This document shows, piece by piece, positions 12,748 to 22,987 of a stretch of 64,000 nt of DNA (position 1 is the stretch's first letter; the number at the start of each line of letters is the position of its first letter). Position numbers and translations under genes: made by a program. This DNA is from Saturnia japonica (lineage: Eukaryota; Arthropoda; Insecta; Lepidoptera; Saturniidae), in assembly GCA_033032175.1 (NCBI GenBank), contig CM065322.1:248001-312000 (forward strand). Reading direction: 5' to 3'. Below the pieces are notes generated by a model, which had not been told where the DNA came from, ran no database searches, and saw only the letters and a list, made by a program, of their open reading frames with translations.

Positions 12748-12924
12748 CTTCTGATACAAGAAGGGTCTGGTGAGCGCGAGGTACCGCTCCAGCGCCATCG
12801 TGACAGCGATGCAGACGCTGCCGATACCGAAGATCCGCAGCACGACCCTGGCGACGCAGTGCCATTGCGTGCTCCTCACGCTCGGCACGTGCTCCGACAC
12901 CAGCATGGCACACATCATGCCGAC
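12748..12924 (-). CDS. GPCR exon: end of TM2 region, TM3 and ERY motif
   Basis: A 177-nt phase-0 exon of a class A (rhodopsin-like) G-protein-coupled receptor. On the minus strand it follows the acceptor TTTCGTGTGCAG at 12925 and ends before the donor GTAAAG. It begins VGMMCAMLVSEHV and contains the TM3 cysteine (WHCVARVV) used for the extracellular disulfide, TM3 itself (IFGIGSVCIAVTMAL) and the ERYLALTRPF motif at the start of the second intracellular loop. ERY in place of DRY, followed by L-x-x-TRPF, is characteristic of prostanoid receptors, and prostaglandin E2 receptors of this kind are known from Manduca and Spodoptera. It joins in phase to the exon at 15112-15387. TM4-TM7 were not found. 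Class A GPCR is near certain; the prostanoid assignment is inference. Confidence 0.88.
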
Positions 12925-15111
12925 CTGCACACGAAACAATACAAAATGGAGAATTCTTAGAATGTTATATTTCTTAACAATTATCCACTCTTTTACAAAG
13001 CACCGATCGTCATTCATTCTCATTCTTTCCCATCTTTACTTTGTTTATATTTCCCGTAGTAACAACTATATTGGCTATTTATTTTGAAAATGTTAGTAAT
13101 GGTATAAATTTGGTTTTTAAATAAATAAAAATTGAAAAAGTTACTCGGAAAATTACAAAATTTTACAAAAACTGAAATTGCTTTTTTCTATTCGATTTTT
13201 TATGAACTCAAGATCATAACTCACAATTGGAACATGTGTTGTGTAGTTAAACGTACTGATATCATTCTGAAAAGGTTTTACGTTAAGTATACGATTTATA
13301 TTCAATCGGAGAGCCAAACCGATTTCTTGGCACTGGCTTCAGATTCAACTGAATCGAAGCATCTCGATAATTGTGTGGCGATAATGAACAGTCTGGGTAA
13401 AAATAACAGACTAATCCTTCGATGGGTCCCGGGGCATGGTGGAATCCCAGGCAACGAGTCTACGGATGAGCTTGCTAGAGCCACACATGAGGAAAATATA
13501 TTGATCCTGAACCATTCTGTGGTATCTTAAAAAGCTTTGCTTGATTAACCTTAAGGAACTATTACAACCAAGAGGCTATAATTTTATGCTATAATTTTCC
13601 AGGTCAATATCATTGTAAAAAGCATATCGTTACGTTTAACCAGAGTAGAGCAAGAGAGGCTCAGACGCTTAGCAGGAATCAGCTACGGATTTTAGTGAGA
13701 GCACTCACTGAACACTGTTATCTAAATAAACAAATGTTCTATATTGGTGTTCAGGCCACAAGAAATTGCATTATGTGAATGTGATCCACTAAAACCTAAA
13801 CTCAACTGGATTCTGGGCAACACATTCTGCTTCCAGAAGAGGTTCATTTGTTCTCTGCCAAAAAAGTCCTGCAGTATATTAATACTATAAGACTAGTTGG
13901 GGAGCGATAACAAGAGATCTAATTGGTCGTAGTGATACAGGACTACATAAGCCTGCATAGCTCCATTTAGAAAAATAAATATGTGTATTTTTTTGTTACG
14001 GTCGTTATGGACCTGGAAAAGTTATCAGGGTAAAAACATCGGGATAGATGGCGGTCGGCGCTGTGATCGAATTATTGACTATTGGAAAGGGTAGAATGTC
14101 TGTCGGGCCAGATAGAAATTAGATAAATATAACATGCTCTTACAAAAGCTACTTGAATTTTTATAATTTTAATTTATATAATTTACAAATAATAATTATG
14201 AGTCCTTTTACATGTTATGACCATAAATGTTAGTTTGTTTGTCCAATTCCAATAAATGAATATGATCTAAATAATAAGGATCTTAAGCGGGTTCTTAATT
14301 TAAGTTTTAAGTTTTATTTTTTATTTTCTGTACCCAGACTTCGTCAATGTGGAATTTTGTGAATAAAAGAGTGGTTTAAAAAACACTGACAAAGTTACAT
14401 TAGTTTAAAACTATACCTGTATGATATACACATAAATAGCATTTTATAATACGTTACGATTTAATTCAAGCAAATTCCAAACATAAAATCTTAGTAACAT
14501 CATGTCATTGTATCTTCAATAAACTTCTTAATTCTCAGCCAATATTTAAACTATCTACGAAGTTCACTTTGAATTAATGTCTATTAAATAAAATACTTAG
14601 TTTAAAATCTGATCAAAACTAAACGCTTTTCAATGATTAGTCTAAACGTTTCTGTATTGCCTACGTTAAGTTTAAAAGTTATAAGGAAATGTTTTAGACA
14701 GAGTTCTGTTTTAATCTGACATATAGAATCACAGTTTCGAGACGATCTCGGAGCCTTAACAAAATAGTCTACAGATATTTACATTTCATTTAGAAAATAA
14801 GTAACAATTAGTGTACAGTAAAGTTACACAAATCATTTTTTACTAAGTGAAATACAAAATAGATAAGATAATAATACTATAATTTTAATGTCCTGACTAA
14901 ACTGTTGACTTTTTTCTATCTTTCCTGAAAACTTTTGCACATTGAGAACATGGTAAACCAAACGAAGGTAATCCACGATTTGTTGACAGAATCGAAAGTT
15001 TAAAATATCTTTAATTCTAACTCTTTCGTATACTCGATTATCCAACAGAACTAATGTCAATAGAAAAATTGTAATGGTTACGGAGAAATGTTATTATAGA
15101 GGCATACTCAC
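12925..15111 (-). other. GPCR intron with an embedded LINE remnant
   Basis: The interval between the two GPCR exons has canonical GTGAGT...TGTGCAG boundaries on the minus strand. Apart from the plus-strand RNase H fragment at 13285-13880, I see no coding content. The rest is AT-rich. Confidence 0.7.
13285..13880 (+). pseudogene. LINE RNase H domain remnant
   Basis: The frame ending at 13530 contains LILRWVPGHGGIPGNESTDE followed by LARATHEE. WVPGH-GI-GNE-AD-LA is the hallmark of the RNase H domain at the C-terminus of several arthropod non-LTR retrotransposons. The final catalytic Asp is kept; the region usually reading S-D-S-Q reads S-E-S-Q. Past the stop, shifted frames still show the family's C-terminal region (SRNQLRILVRALTEHC at about 13667-13720). 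It is a broken, plus-strand, antisense insertion in the GPCR intron. Confidence 0.8.
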
Positions 15112-15387
15112 TAAAGCGACGAGGTCATTAGCGGCCAGCGATGTCAACAACAGCAGATGCTTTCGGTTCCTGACTCTCCTCTCGCCTCTCCTGAGTGCTA
15201 TAATAGCTGCGGCGTTCCCTATGATTCCTATAGCGTAAACAACTTTAACAACCACGCCGAAGATCCTCCCTTTCGGTGTATCACAAGCCGCGGCGGCGTG
15301 CGTGACGTCCGTCGTATTCACAAAAGGCTCCAAAAAGAGTTTATCAGTGAAGTTCAACAACTCCACACTCATCGTTGTTATTTCCAT
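15112..15387 (-). CDS. GPCR first coding exon: N-terminus, TM1, start of TM2
   Basis: This 276-nt exon (92 codons, ending in phase 0 before donor GTGAGT at 15111-15106) starts at the first Met (METIT-like start MEITTMSVELL) and encodes a short extracellular N-terminus with two potential N-glycosylation sites (NFT and NTT). TM1 follows (VVVKVVYAIGIIGNAAAIIA) with the conserved class A Gly-Asn pair, then a basic first intracellular loop (RRGERRVRNRKH) and the start of TM2 (LLLLTSLAANDLVAL) carrying the conserved LAxxD aspartate. It splices in phase to 12748-12924. The second Met at residue 6 is an alternative start. Gene product: probable prostanoid-type receptor signalling through G proteins at the plasma membrane. 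Confidence 0.88.
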
Positions 15388-18149
15388 TTTTTTATTTATT
15401 TTATTAGTGAACTCGATGTTCGTGTCGGAATTTACTCGTCTGCGTTACTATATTTTAGTATTCGTGTGGTATTTTCATACCGCTTTGTGTGGTTATGTGC
15501 CCCACCTTATGTCTGAAACAAAAAATTGTATTAACCTTTGCAAGTTGTTTATATCAAATTCTAGTTTATGTTTGATCGCTAATTCATGTGATATTAAGTT
15601 ATGATGTAACTAAAGATGGCGATACGCTAAGTATAGAAAGATAGTTGGCTCTCGAGTGCGGCCTCCGGAACACGCTATACTGTACTTGAGAAGAAATGTT
15701 TAACTTGAGGATGGTAAGTGGCCAAATATAACATTTTTAATATAAGAAATCTATTCATCTGGAGTTATAGGCAGAAAGAATATCGAGTGCCGGAAACCCT
15801 ACTGGGTTACGCGGGATGCTATTTGAATTGTAATTATACTCAGGGTTTCAAGGATTAGTAAAGGGAACTGCTGTGCTTTTGTTGGCACTCGGCCTGTTGC
15901 AGCCGCGGCCGCGACCGGTAAGTGTTCACCTTAACCCACGATCTCTGTAGAGACAGTTTCGTAACTCGCTGTCACTCCACATTACACACTACATACTACA
16001 TACACTACGTAAATACATTGCGACACTCAAGCACAAACACAAAGAACTGCGACACGCGAATCCTTCATCAGATATATTATTTTTGTAAATTAATTTGACA
16101 ACATAATGAGTAATTTTTTGTCAATCACCACTTCCGTGTTTCTGCAGACCGCTCAGGGTTATGTAATCCTATGTTACAACATTTTAAATTTGTTTTTTTT
16201 TTAAATATTATGCTAAAAACTTTCAAAGTGCATGTCGATATAATATCAAACTTTATACTTACAAGGAAAAAGTGTCTTATAAATGCAGTATTTTCCCCTC
16301 ACACTACCAGTGTCAAGGTGAAAATCTGTTGGCATATACTGTATACCTATATGTATATCCCACCAGCTGAGCTTGAGAAGTGATAGGTGATATCCTTTCT
16401 AATGCTTAGAGCCCATTTTTCTATTACAATACTTCACATTAGAAGACATGCTCGTTTAACTTAACGTAAATTAAAAACTAAAAAGTTAAAAACGTACGTA
16501 ATAAGTAATATTAAATTATAGATATTATTAACTCAATGTATTGAGTATTTATATTTCAATTCTTGTATTAATCCTAATCTCAATATTATCAGCAATTTTT
16601 TTAAAGCTTGAACGCTGGATACCTTTAGCGGAATTGATGATGTTTTATGTAACTTTTATTAATAGGTATACTATTCCTGTATCATCTCGTGTAGGATGTA
16701 GGTATAGTTGTCTTCCATGGTTTGTGTATCTTCCTCGAGCTTATAACCTATATCATTATATTCTGATATCATGTTCCGCGACATCATCAAACATTCATCA
16801 ACTATTCATTATCATTTATCATCAATCACTAACGGGACACAGTCGCCGGTGATAACTGTATCAAATCCCAGAGATCATCACGACTGTATCACACCATTTA
16901 CTTTGGTACTAATGTCTGTTATTGTCTCATAGCATTGTAACCATAACACTGTGTTATTATAATATTATAATAATTTGTAAAGGAACGCATGAAAGTAAAC
17001 AAAAAAGGATAACTTAAAAAGGTGTTTAACTAATTAAACAGTAATTTAAAGTTTAACGAAAATAATATTTTCGGTACAATCATCTGACGCTACATCTCTG
17101 TACGTAAAGTAAAACGTAAAACTACTTAAGTTTATTAGACAACTTTGGAGGCAGATATAAACGTACGGGCGTACACGTGTATTGTGTATTCTAAAAAATG
17201 TTTTCTTTAAAAATCGATGTTAATATTGCTCTCAAAACGACAAAATATTTCACGAATTGTGTCGCCAATGAATTTAAAATTCTATCATTTATGTAGGTAT
17301 ATGTGTGTGTGTGTCGTCCGTCGATGTGTTCTCGATCCGTCGATGTGTTCTCGATGGCTCTGTAAGATAAGTGATAACAAAGGCACTCCGGACGAGGAAA
17401 TTCATATTGAATTTAATCAAATAAACGTTTTTGTATGAAGTTGTTTCGGATGCTTTCGCTTCGCGACACTCTCGTGGCCGTCTCGTCTTATATTGTATAC
17501 CAAAGTGTCATTTTTTGTACTTATTTTTATAATAGTAAAGATTTTCTGTAATTTTTCTAAAATATATTTTAGATAAGTATTATGATCTTTGGAGTTGCGA
17601 GAGTCATGCTGGGAGTAGGTGTAGGTGTGGATCGGCTCCCTAATTACATTTATAACAATAAAAGTACTTAATGGTTAAAACTATCGGCTTCATTAACTAA
17701 ACACAAACTGAATTTGAGATTTTTAAGCTGATATTTAGCGATTTCTGCTATCGCTTGATTCTTGAACAAATACGTAATTGGCGGGCCGATGTGCGCAGGT
17801 TCGCGCCTTAGAATTCACTTATAATTATTAAAAAGTTATTTCATTAGTAAGAAGGAACTGAACGCCGGAGAATTCGCATAGTAGGTATCAGTAATTAATT
17901 AAAAGACTACTAAGCTATAGTTTTATCAATATCGTTTTACCGCGCTGTGGATTAAAACCTATACTTACTTGAAAGGAACTTGGAAATAGGCCTGCCCACT
18001 CGTGTGCAACTTACACGCTGTTATTATTACAGAAATATTTATTTTTATTAAGTTTGTTAAGTAATTTCTCAAGCTATTTCTTATCAATAATTATTTGCTG
18101 AGTAGTAAGAAATAAGCTACAAATGAATAGTTTTAATCGTTCATAATGA
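15388..18149. other. GPCR upstream region, no exon recognised
   Basis: This should hold the GPCR 5' UTR and promoter. I see a GC-rich patch with a donor-like sequence on the plus strand at about 15893-15918 (GACCGGTAAGTG), which may be chance. At 17315-17355 a 19-bp unit beginning CCGTCGATG is directly repeated twice. The open frames between 16171 and 16852 are AT-rich and without motifs. Confidence 0.35.
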
Positions 18150-18462
18150 TGATGGCGCAGTTAGTAGCTTGTACGAACTCGGCGTCGATCGACGTGAGTT
18201 CGAATCCCTGCGATGAGCCTGAGCGCCCGGTGAAGGATACATCGTGATGAAATCATAGTATGGTGATAGGGCTTTTTCTAATGCCCGTCTGGCCAGCTAC
18301 CACCTTCAAGTCGAAAGTCTGTCAGTAAACACCAATAGGTGTGTTCCGGCAACTGCACTTGAGAGCCAGTCTTCCACTAGGTTTAGCGTGCTACCACCTC
18401 GGGCCACATCGTCACTTAAGATCAGATGAGATTATGGTCACAACGTTAAAACTTATGACGAT
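18150..18462 (+). mobile_element. tRNA-derived SINE, copy 1 (fullest)
   Basis: The head carries a pol III A-box (TGGCGCAGTTAGTAGC, 18153-18168) and a B-box (AGTTCGAATCC within 18197-18212) at tRNA-like spacing. A tRNA-unrelated body follows, with landmarks 'CATCGTGATGAAATCATAGT', 'ACACCAATAGGTGTGTTC', 'CTTCCACTAGGTTTAGCG' and 'CATCGTCACTTAAGATCAG'. Copies share this body at 29880-30137 (plus) and 44990-45275 (minus). It needs a LINE in trans and encodes no protein. Confidence 0.85.
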
Positions 18463-20746
18463 AAAAAAGAACTATATATCTATTTAAGCAATTAACATAG
18501 ATACAATAATTACAAAGTAAGTAATAAAATACAAAGAGCGTGCCAGCTGCGACCGGGCTACCTAACTAGTATGTCCGGTGCATACAAAATTTTATGAATG
18601 TAAGAATCAATATCAAAACTACGCAATAAAGTAATAATAGTGCAGTGGTAACGTACACGAAGCACGGGTTCACGTCAAAGAATTTAGGTTCGAGTTCTAT
18701 AGTGCGAATCAACAATAAATGGTAATTTACCGAAAGGTGAAGGAAAATATGGTGTTTTGTTACTTTCAACCAGCGTATCGTGATTGAAAATTAAATAAAG
18801 TAGGTACTGGGTAAGCATTTACCTATAATAGCATATAATAAGATTTCAAAAATCATACACCGTGTAATTATAAAATTATTAATTTAGATCATTGTTTTTA
18901 ACGTTTTAATGAATTTAGTTAATATTATTATTAGTTAATATTTCTAGAATTAAATAACCATAAGTAAAAAAAGGGCAATGAAAATACGAAAATTTCATAA
19001 TTACGTCGCGGCGCGCGGCAGGGAACAATACTAAACAACAAAATAATAATCACAAAGTTTCAAATCAGTATTACTAAATTTATATTAAGTTATCATGTTA
19101 CTCTGTATTTATATTATTATCTCTAGATCAATTAAAGTTTGAGTAATACAAATCACGAAAACAAAACTAAAAGTTTTGTCAATAATTTACTTATTTAAAA
19201 TTATTCTTACCAGAGAAATAACATAATCCGAAACTCCGTTGCACGATTGACAACTAATTTAGTATATCTATGAAAAGTTTTTGTAAAAAGAACCCCGCGA
19301 AAGCTTTGCCTCAGAATTCCGCAACGGCTATCGATAAGGCGCGGACGGCTACGCAGAGTTGCCTCGTGTCGCGTCGCGTTCGCGGTCGCGGTCGCACACA
19401 CACGCGCTCGAACGAATTCCGCGGGACAACTGGGAGTTTAGCCGCACTAACCACTAGCGGCTAGCCGCTCTGGTAACGAAACCACTTTGATAGTACACTC
19501 ATAGACACGTGTCATTCAGAACCAGCATATTATACACGAAATCAATTATTATTGTATTATTTATATGTATTACGTCATTTATTAGTTACAATACAATATA
19601 AGTTATAAGTGATAATATATGCAAAAAAAAACCTTTCATGTATGAGTGTGTAAACAGCATTCACTTTCCTTGTATATTATTAAATTATATATTCTAACAA
19701 ATATGTAGTGTATTTTTCATTGATTTTAGATCTTTTTATTCTATCACTAGTTGTGCCCGCGGCCCCGCACGCGTCAGCTACAAAATTATTGTTTATGAAG
19801 ATATGGTGACAATATTTAGATAAGAAAAAAAAATTATGATCAGTACCTATCTACCCAGTGGGTTTTGCGTGATGCGTACACAACGGAAAAGCTACAGAGA
19901 CAAACCTGTATAATTTTACTTGAATATAATAAAAAATACTAAATAAATGAAACAAGGGGAACACTGTGAAGTAGAAAAATGATTGTTTTAAATTAATACA
20001 TAAATTTCAGTAGGTTTATATTTGACAATTAGGTAGTAAAAAAGCAATAAATGAAAAATAACGCGTTCTGTGGAGACTATGTAACAAATGGCAAATTAAA
20101 TAATTAGTATATTCACTAATCATATGATTTGTGATTTACGATGTTATGATTTGAGTCGAGCTCAGCGAACCTTGTTAGCAGATAGGTACAGCTTTTAACA
20201 CATTTCATTTGCCTTTACCCGATGCCACTCTAGCCGCGGCGCCATCTTTACAGAAACGTACATAAAATATATTACACTGGAATGAAAAGCTTTGTCACTT
20301 CATAAATTAGAAATGTCATCAGTTGCATTTGCTTATAGAGTACACTACACACATCTACCGCAACGTTTCTGCTTCAAAAGCTCAATTTGTCGCGTCTGCA
20401 CTGCTTGCCGCCCCGCTCTGGGTTGGTCCGTATCTTCCCTGGATAAATACGCTCATGCTTCTGGCCAATTAAGTAGTTTTTAAGAATAACTCATTTTTTT
20501 TGCCCTTTTCCGTTAATATTCTACTTTAGACATTTCCTTTTTATATTTTATGTGAGTATTTAAGTACGTTGTCCATTTTTTTATTCATTTTGTTAGACTT
20601 TTTGGATTTTTTTAATTATCATTACTAATTCTAACATTTATTTATGAAATAAAATATAAAAACGATTGTATTCAGTAAGGTCAGAAATTAAGCATGCGGT
20701 CCACACATCATAAGCATCCACACTATAAAATATCAGAGTGAAACCT
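18463..20746. other. Non-coding; CpG-rich patch at 19300-19480
   Basis: Mostly AT-rich. Around 19320-19480 the sequence becomes CpG-rich (GTCGCGTTCGCGGTCGCGG and similar) and then 'GGCTAGCCGCTCTGGTAACG'. This could be a promoter or 5' UTR exon for the plus-strand gene whose first coding exon is at 21503, but nothing in sequence proves it. A family D fragment begins near 19747. Confidence 0.4.
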
Positions 20747-20890
20747 GTGTTATGTTCTTGCAGTGATTAGGATTTCCAGAGTTCCTTGGAGAAGAAGGAT
20801 TCAAAGTTGGCAGTATACTAAGATATCTTTGGTATTACGAGCGTTCGTAGGCTACGGTAGCCACTTACCACAAGGCTTGTTCCTCGCTTG
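20747..20890 (+). repeat. Interspersed repeat family C, copy 1
   Basis: Shares 'TGCAGTGA-TA-GGTTTCCA' style landmarks, 'GGTTACGGTAACC'-type spacing and 'CTTACCA-CA-G' end sequence with 42187-42331. It is short, non-coding, and of the type often seen at LINE/SINE tails in moths. Confidence 0.6.
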
Positions 20891-21471
20891 TTCTCAACCT
20901 TAGTTTTTAAAATAATGATTTCTCATTATACTCTCACTTAAAGTAATTTGACAACAGTATAAATTTTGTTATCAGCATGTTGAGACAAAAGAGATAGGAA
21001 ATCACACCGTAAGGCGGAAACTCTGTTGTCAGAAAAGGAAAGTCTCTTATCGTTTTACGATAGCATGTAAAGAGCGTCAATGCCGTATCATTAGGTAAAT
21101 ATCATTCGGTTTCAACCCTTAGTAGATTGAGTAGATTATACGTTGTAAATATAAACATTAAATTATACATAAATATTGAAAGTGTTGCATTGCCTTATGA
21201 TAAGCACTAAGTATATAATCCAAAAACAGCAACTATCACTTACAGATAGACAATGTGCCGGCCTGCAACCCACTCGGCAGCTAGAGATATACACTGACTG
21301 ATCCCCAAACGAGACAATCCACAAGCCAGATTCAGTCACGGGTTTATCACTATGTGCATGATGGTCGCTCGACTGCAATAGCTGTTCCTGCGTGTCAATA
21401 TGCCGGGTATTACACCTGGTGTGTGGTGCTCGTGATTCAGTTGACCACAATTTCTTTTTATTACTACAAAG

Positions 21472-21628
21472 GTGTCAGCGGCTGTCGTATCATATAGACG
21501 CTATGGCTAACAATAGCGCGCTGCTGACCTTGAACCCCCTCTACCCCACGAAGCTCTGGAAAGAGAAACCCTTACTCACCGAAGGAACAACACTAGGTTA
21601 TTTGGCTGCGAGCTTCAGTAGGGTGGAG
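21472..21628 (+). CDS. First coding exon of an unrecognised gene (CDS 21503-21628)
   Basis: A polypyrimidine tract and acceptor (TTTTTATTACTACAAAG) precede 21472, then 31 nt of 5' UTR, an ATG at 21503 and 42 codons ending in phase 0 before donor GTAATT at 21629. The peptide begins MANNSALLTLNPLYPTKLWK and continues with KPLLTEGTTLGYLAASFSRV. Codon use is balanced and GC-richer than the flanks, as in the other host exons here. There is no signal peptide. I do not recognise the family. Continuing exons were not found in the next 20 kb, although a very long intron carrying the Jockey and BEL elements is possible. Confidence 0.6.
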
Positions 21629-22454
21629 GTAATTTTCAAAGCAGTTTCTCCATGTCCTACCTCTCTTCTAACGTTACCGCCTAGCTAATTAAGTTAAAAG
21701 TTTCAATTTAATAGTTAACTCCAGTACGTATGTTAAGTCTATGGTATGATATTTATAAATTATACTTAGGTTATTATATACATGAACCCTCAATTAATAT
21801 TATAGGTATGTAGTTAATTCAGAATGTTTACCTCTTATACATTCTTCATAAGAGGACAACAGCATCAGTGTTGTAGGAGCCAGTCGTATCTTATCTGTTC
21901 AACTGTATCACTGTACTCGTAGTGTAAGATAATTGCAGTGAGACAACTTTGTATTATGTTTAAAAAGGTTATTATGTTGGTCAACTAACAGAAGACAAAA
22001 TTATATTTACCTAGTTGGCCCCGCAGACGTTATTGTGCGTTTTCCGATAGGCAATAATTTGACCACAACGCCACCTATGGCAGTCAGGGGTAGCACAATA
22101 ACCTCAATGAAAATAGGTCTACCGACTTGCATGGCGTTCGATCGAACGGTGTCGGAGTCTATCAATTTAATATAATACAAACGAACATTTTTTATTATAC
22201 TGCTTTCTTATAAGTTTCCATAAAATTATTATATATTATATCTTATTATGTGTATATTCTGGAGTAAGAGTAAGCCATAGATTTTAGATACTGTTCAATT
22301 AGGAAAATGTAAGGGTTACGAAATATGAGGACGTGCGAAGTTACTGTTCTTTATTGAATACTTACTCGTAATTTGTGCTTCACCGTAGACAATCTAGCTC
22401 AGATGTTTTTAAGATATTGGAGTATACTGTACTGTATACTGTTAATGATTTAAT
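21629..22454. other. Putative intron sequence
   Basis: No exon or bounded repeat seen between the exon ending at 21628 and the Jockey insertion. Confidence 0.4.
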
Positions 22455-22987
22455 TAGACCAATAGTTTTTTTTTTTTTTTTTTGGAACTGACTACACTGT
22501 TAGCCTTAGGGGCCCTAAAGCCGCTGCGGCTTTTACAGCTTCACCGGACTTGGGGGCGAGCGCAGAGGGCACTCAGCCGCGAAAGTTTTGTGGACGACTC
22601 GCACGAGGGTGCCAAAGTGGCCGGACCTCGGCTCGGGCGGTCGTCGCGTTCGCAAATAGGTCGCGATCTATTCGAATCCCTACACCTACGATTCGAGCTA
22701 ACTAAATATACACATAGGCACGTTCCCTTTCTCCTGGGAGGAAGGAAGGAACCGTGCGTATGTGTATTCAGTAATCGGAATGTTTCTACACTAACTAGCG
22801 CTAACTAACTAGCGTAAAAAGAAAAAAAAAAGGTCCCTCACAGAACCTATGTACCTGTGTGGTGTGCACGTGTGTATGTTCATACGTGTGTAGTGTTGTA
22901 TGTAGGTAGCTAAGTGATGCACGTACAGTGTCACTTGTATCGCGCGGGCGGTTGCCTGACCCAAGGGTTTCACACCGAGGAACGGAC

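Noticed and set aside
15157..15604. Plus-strand open frames over the GPCR first exon
   Set aside because: Antisense shadows of a conserved minus-strand exon and its AT-rich upstream region.
16541..16852. 103-codon open frame
   Set aside because: AT-rich and low-complexity, with no known motif or splice context.
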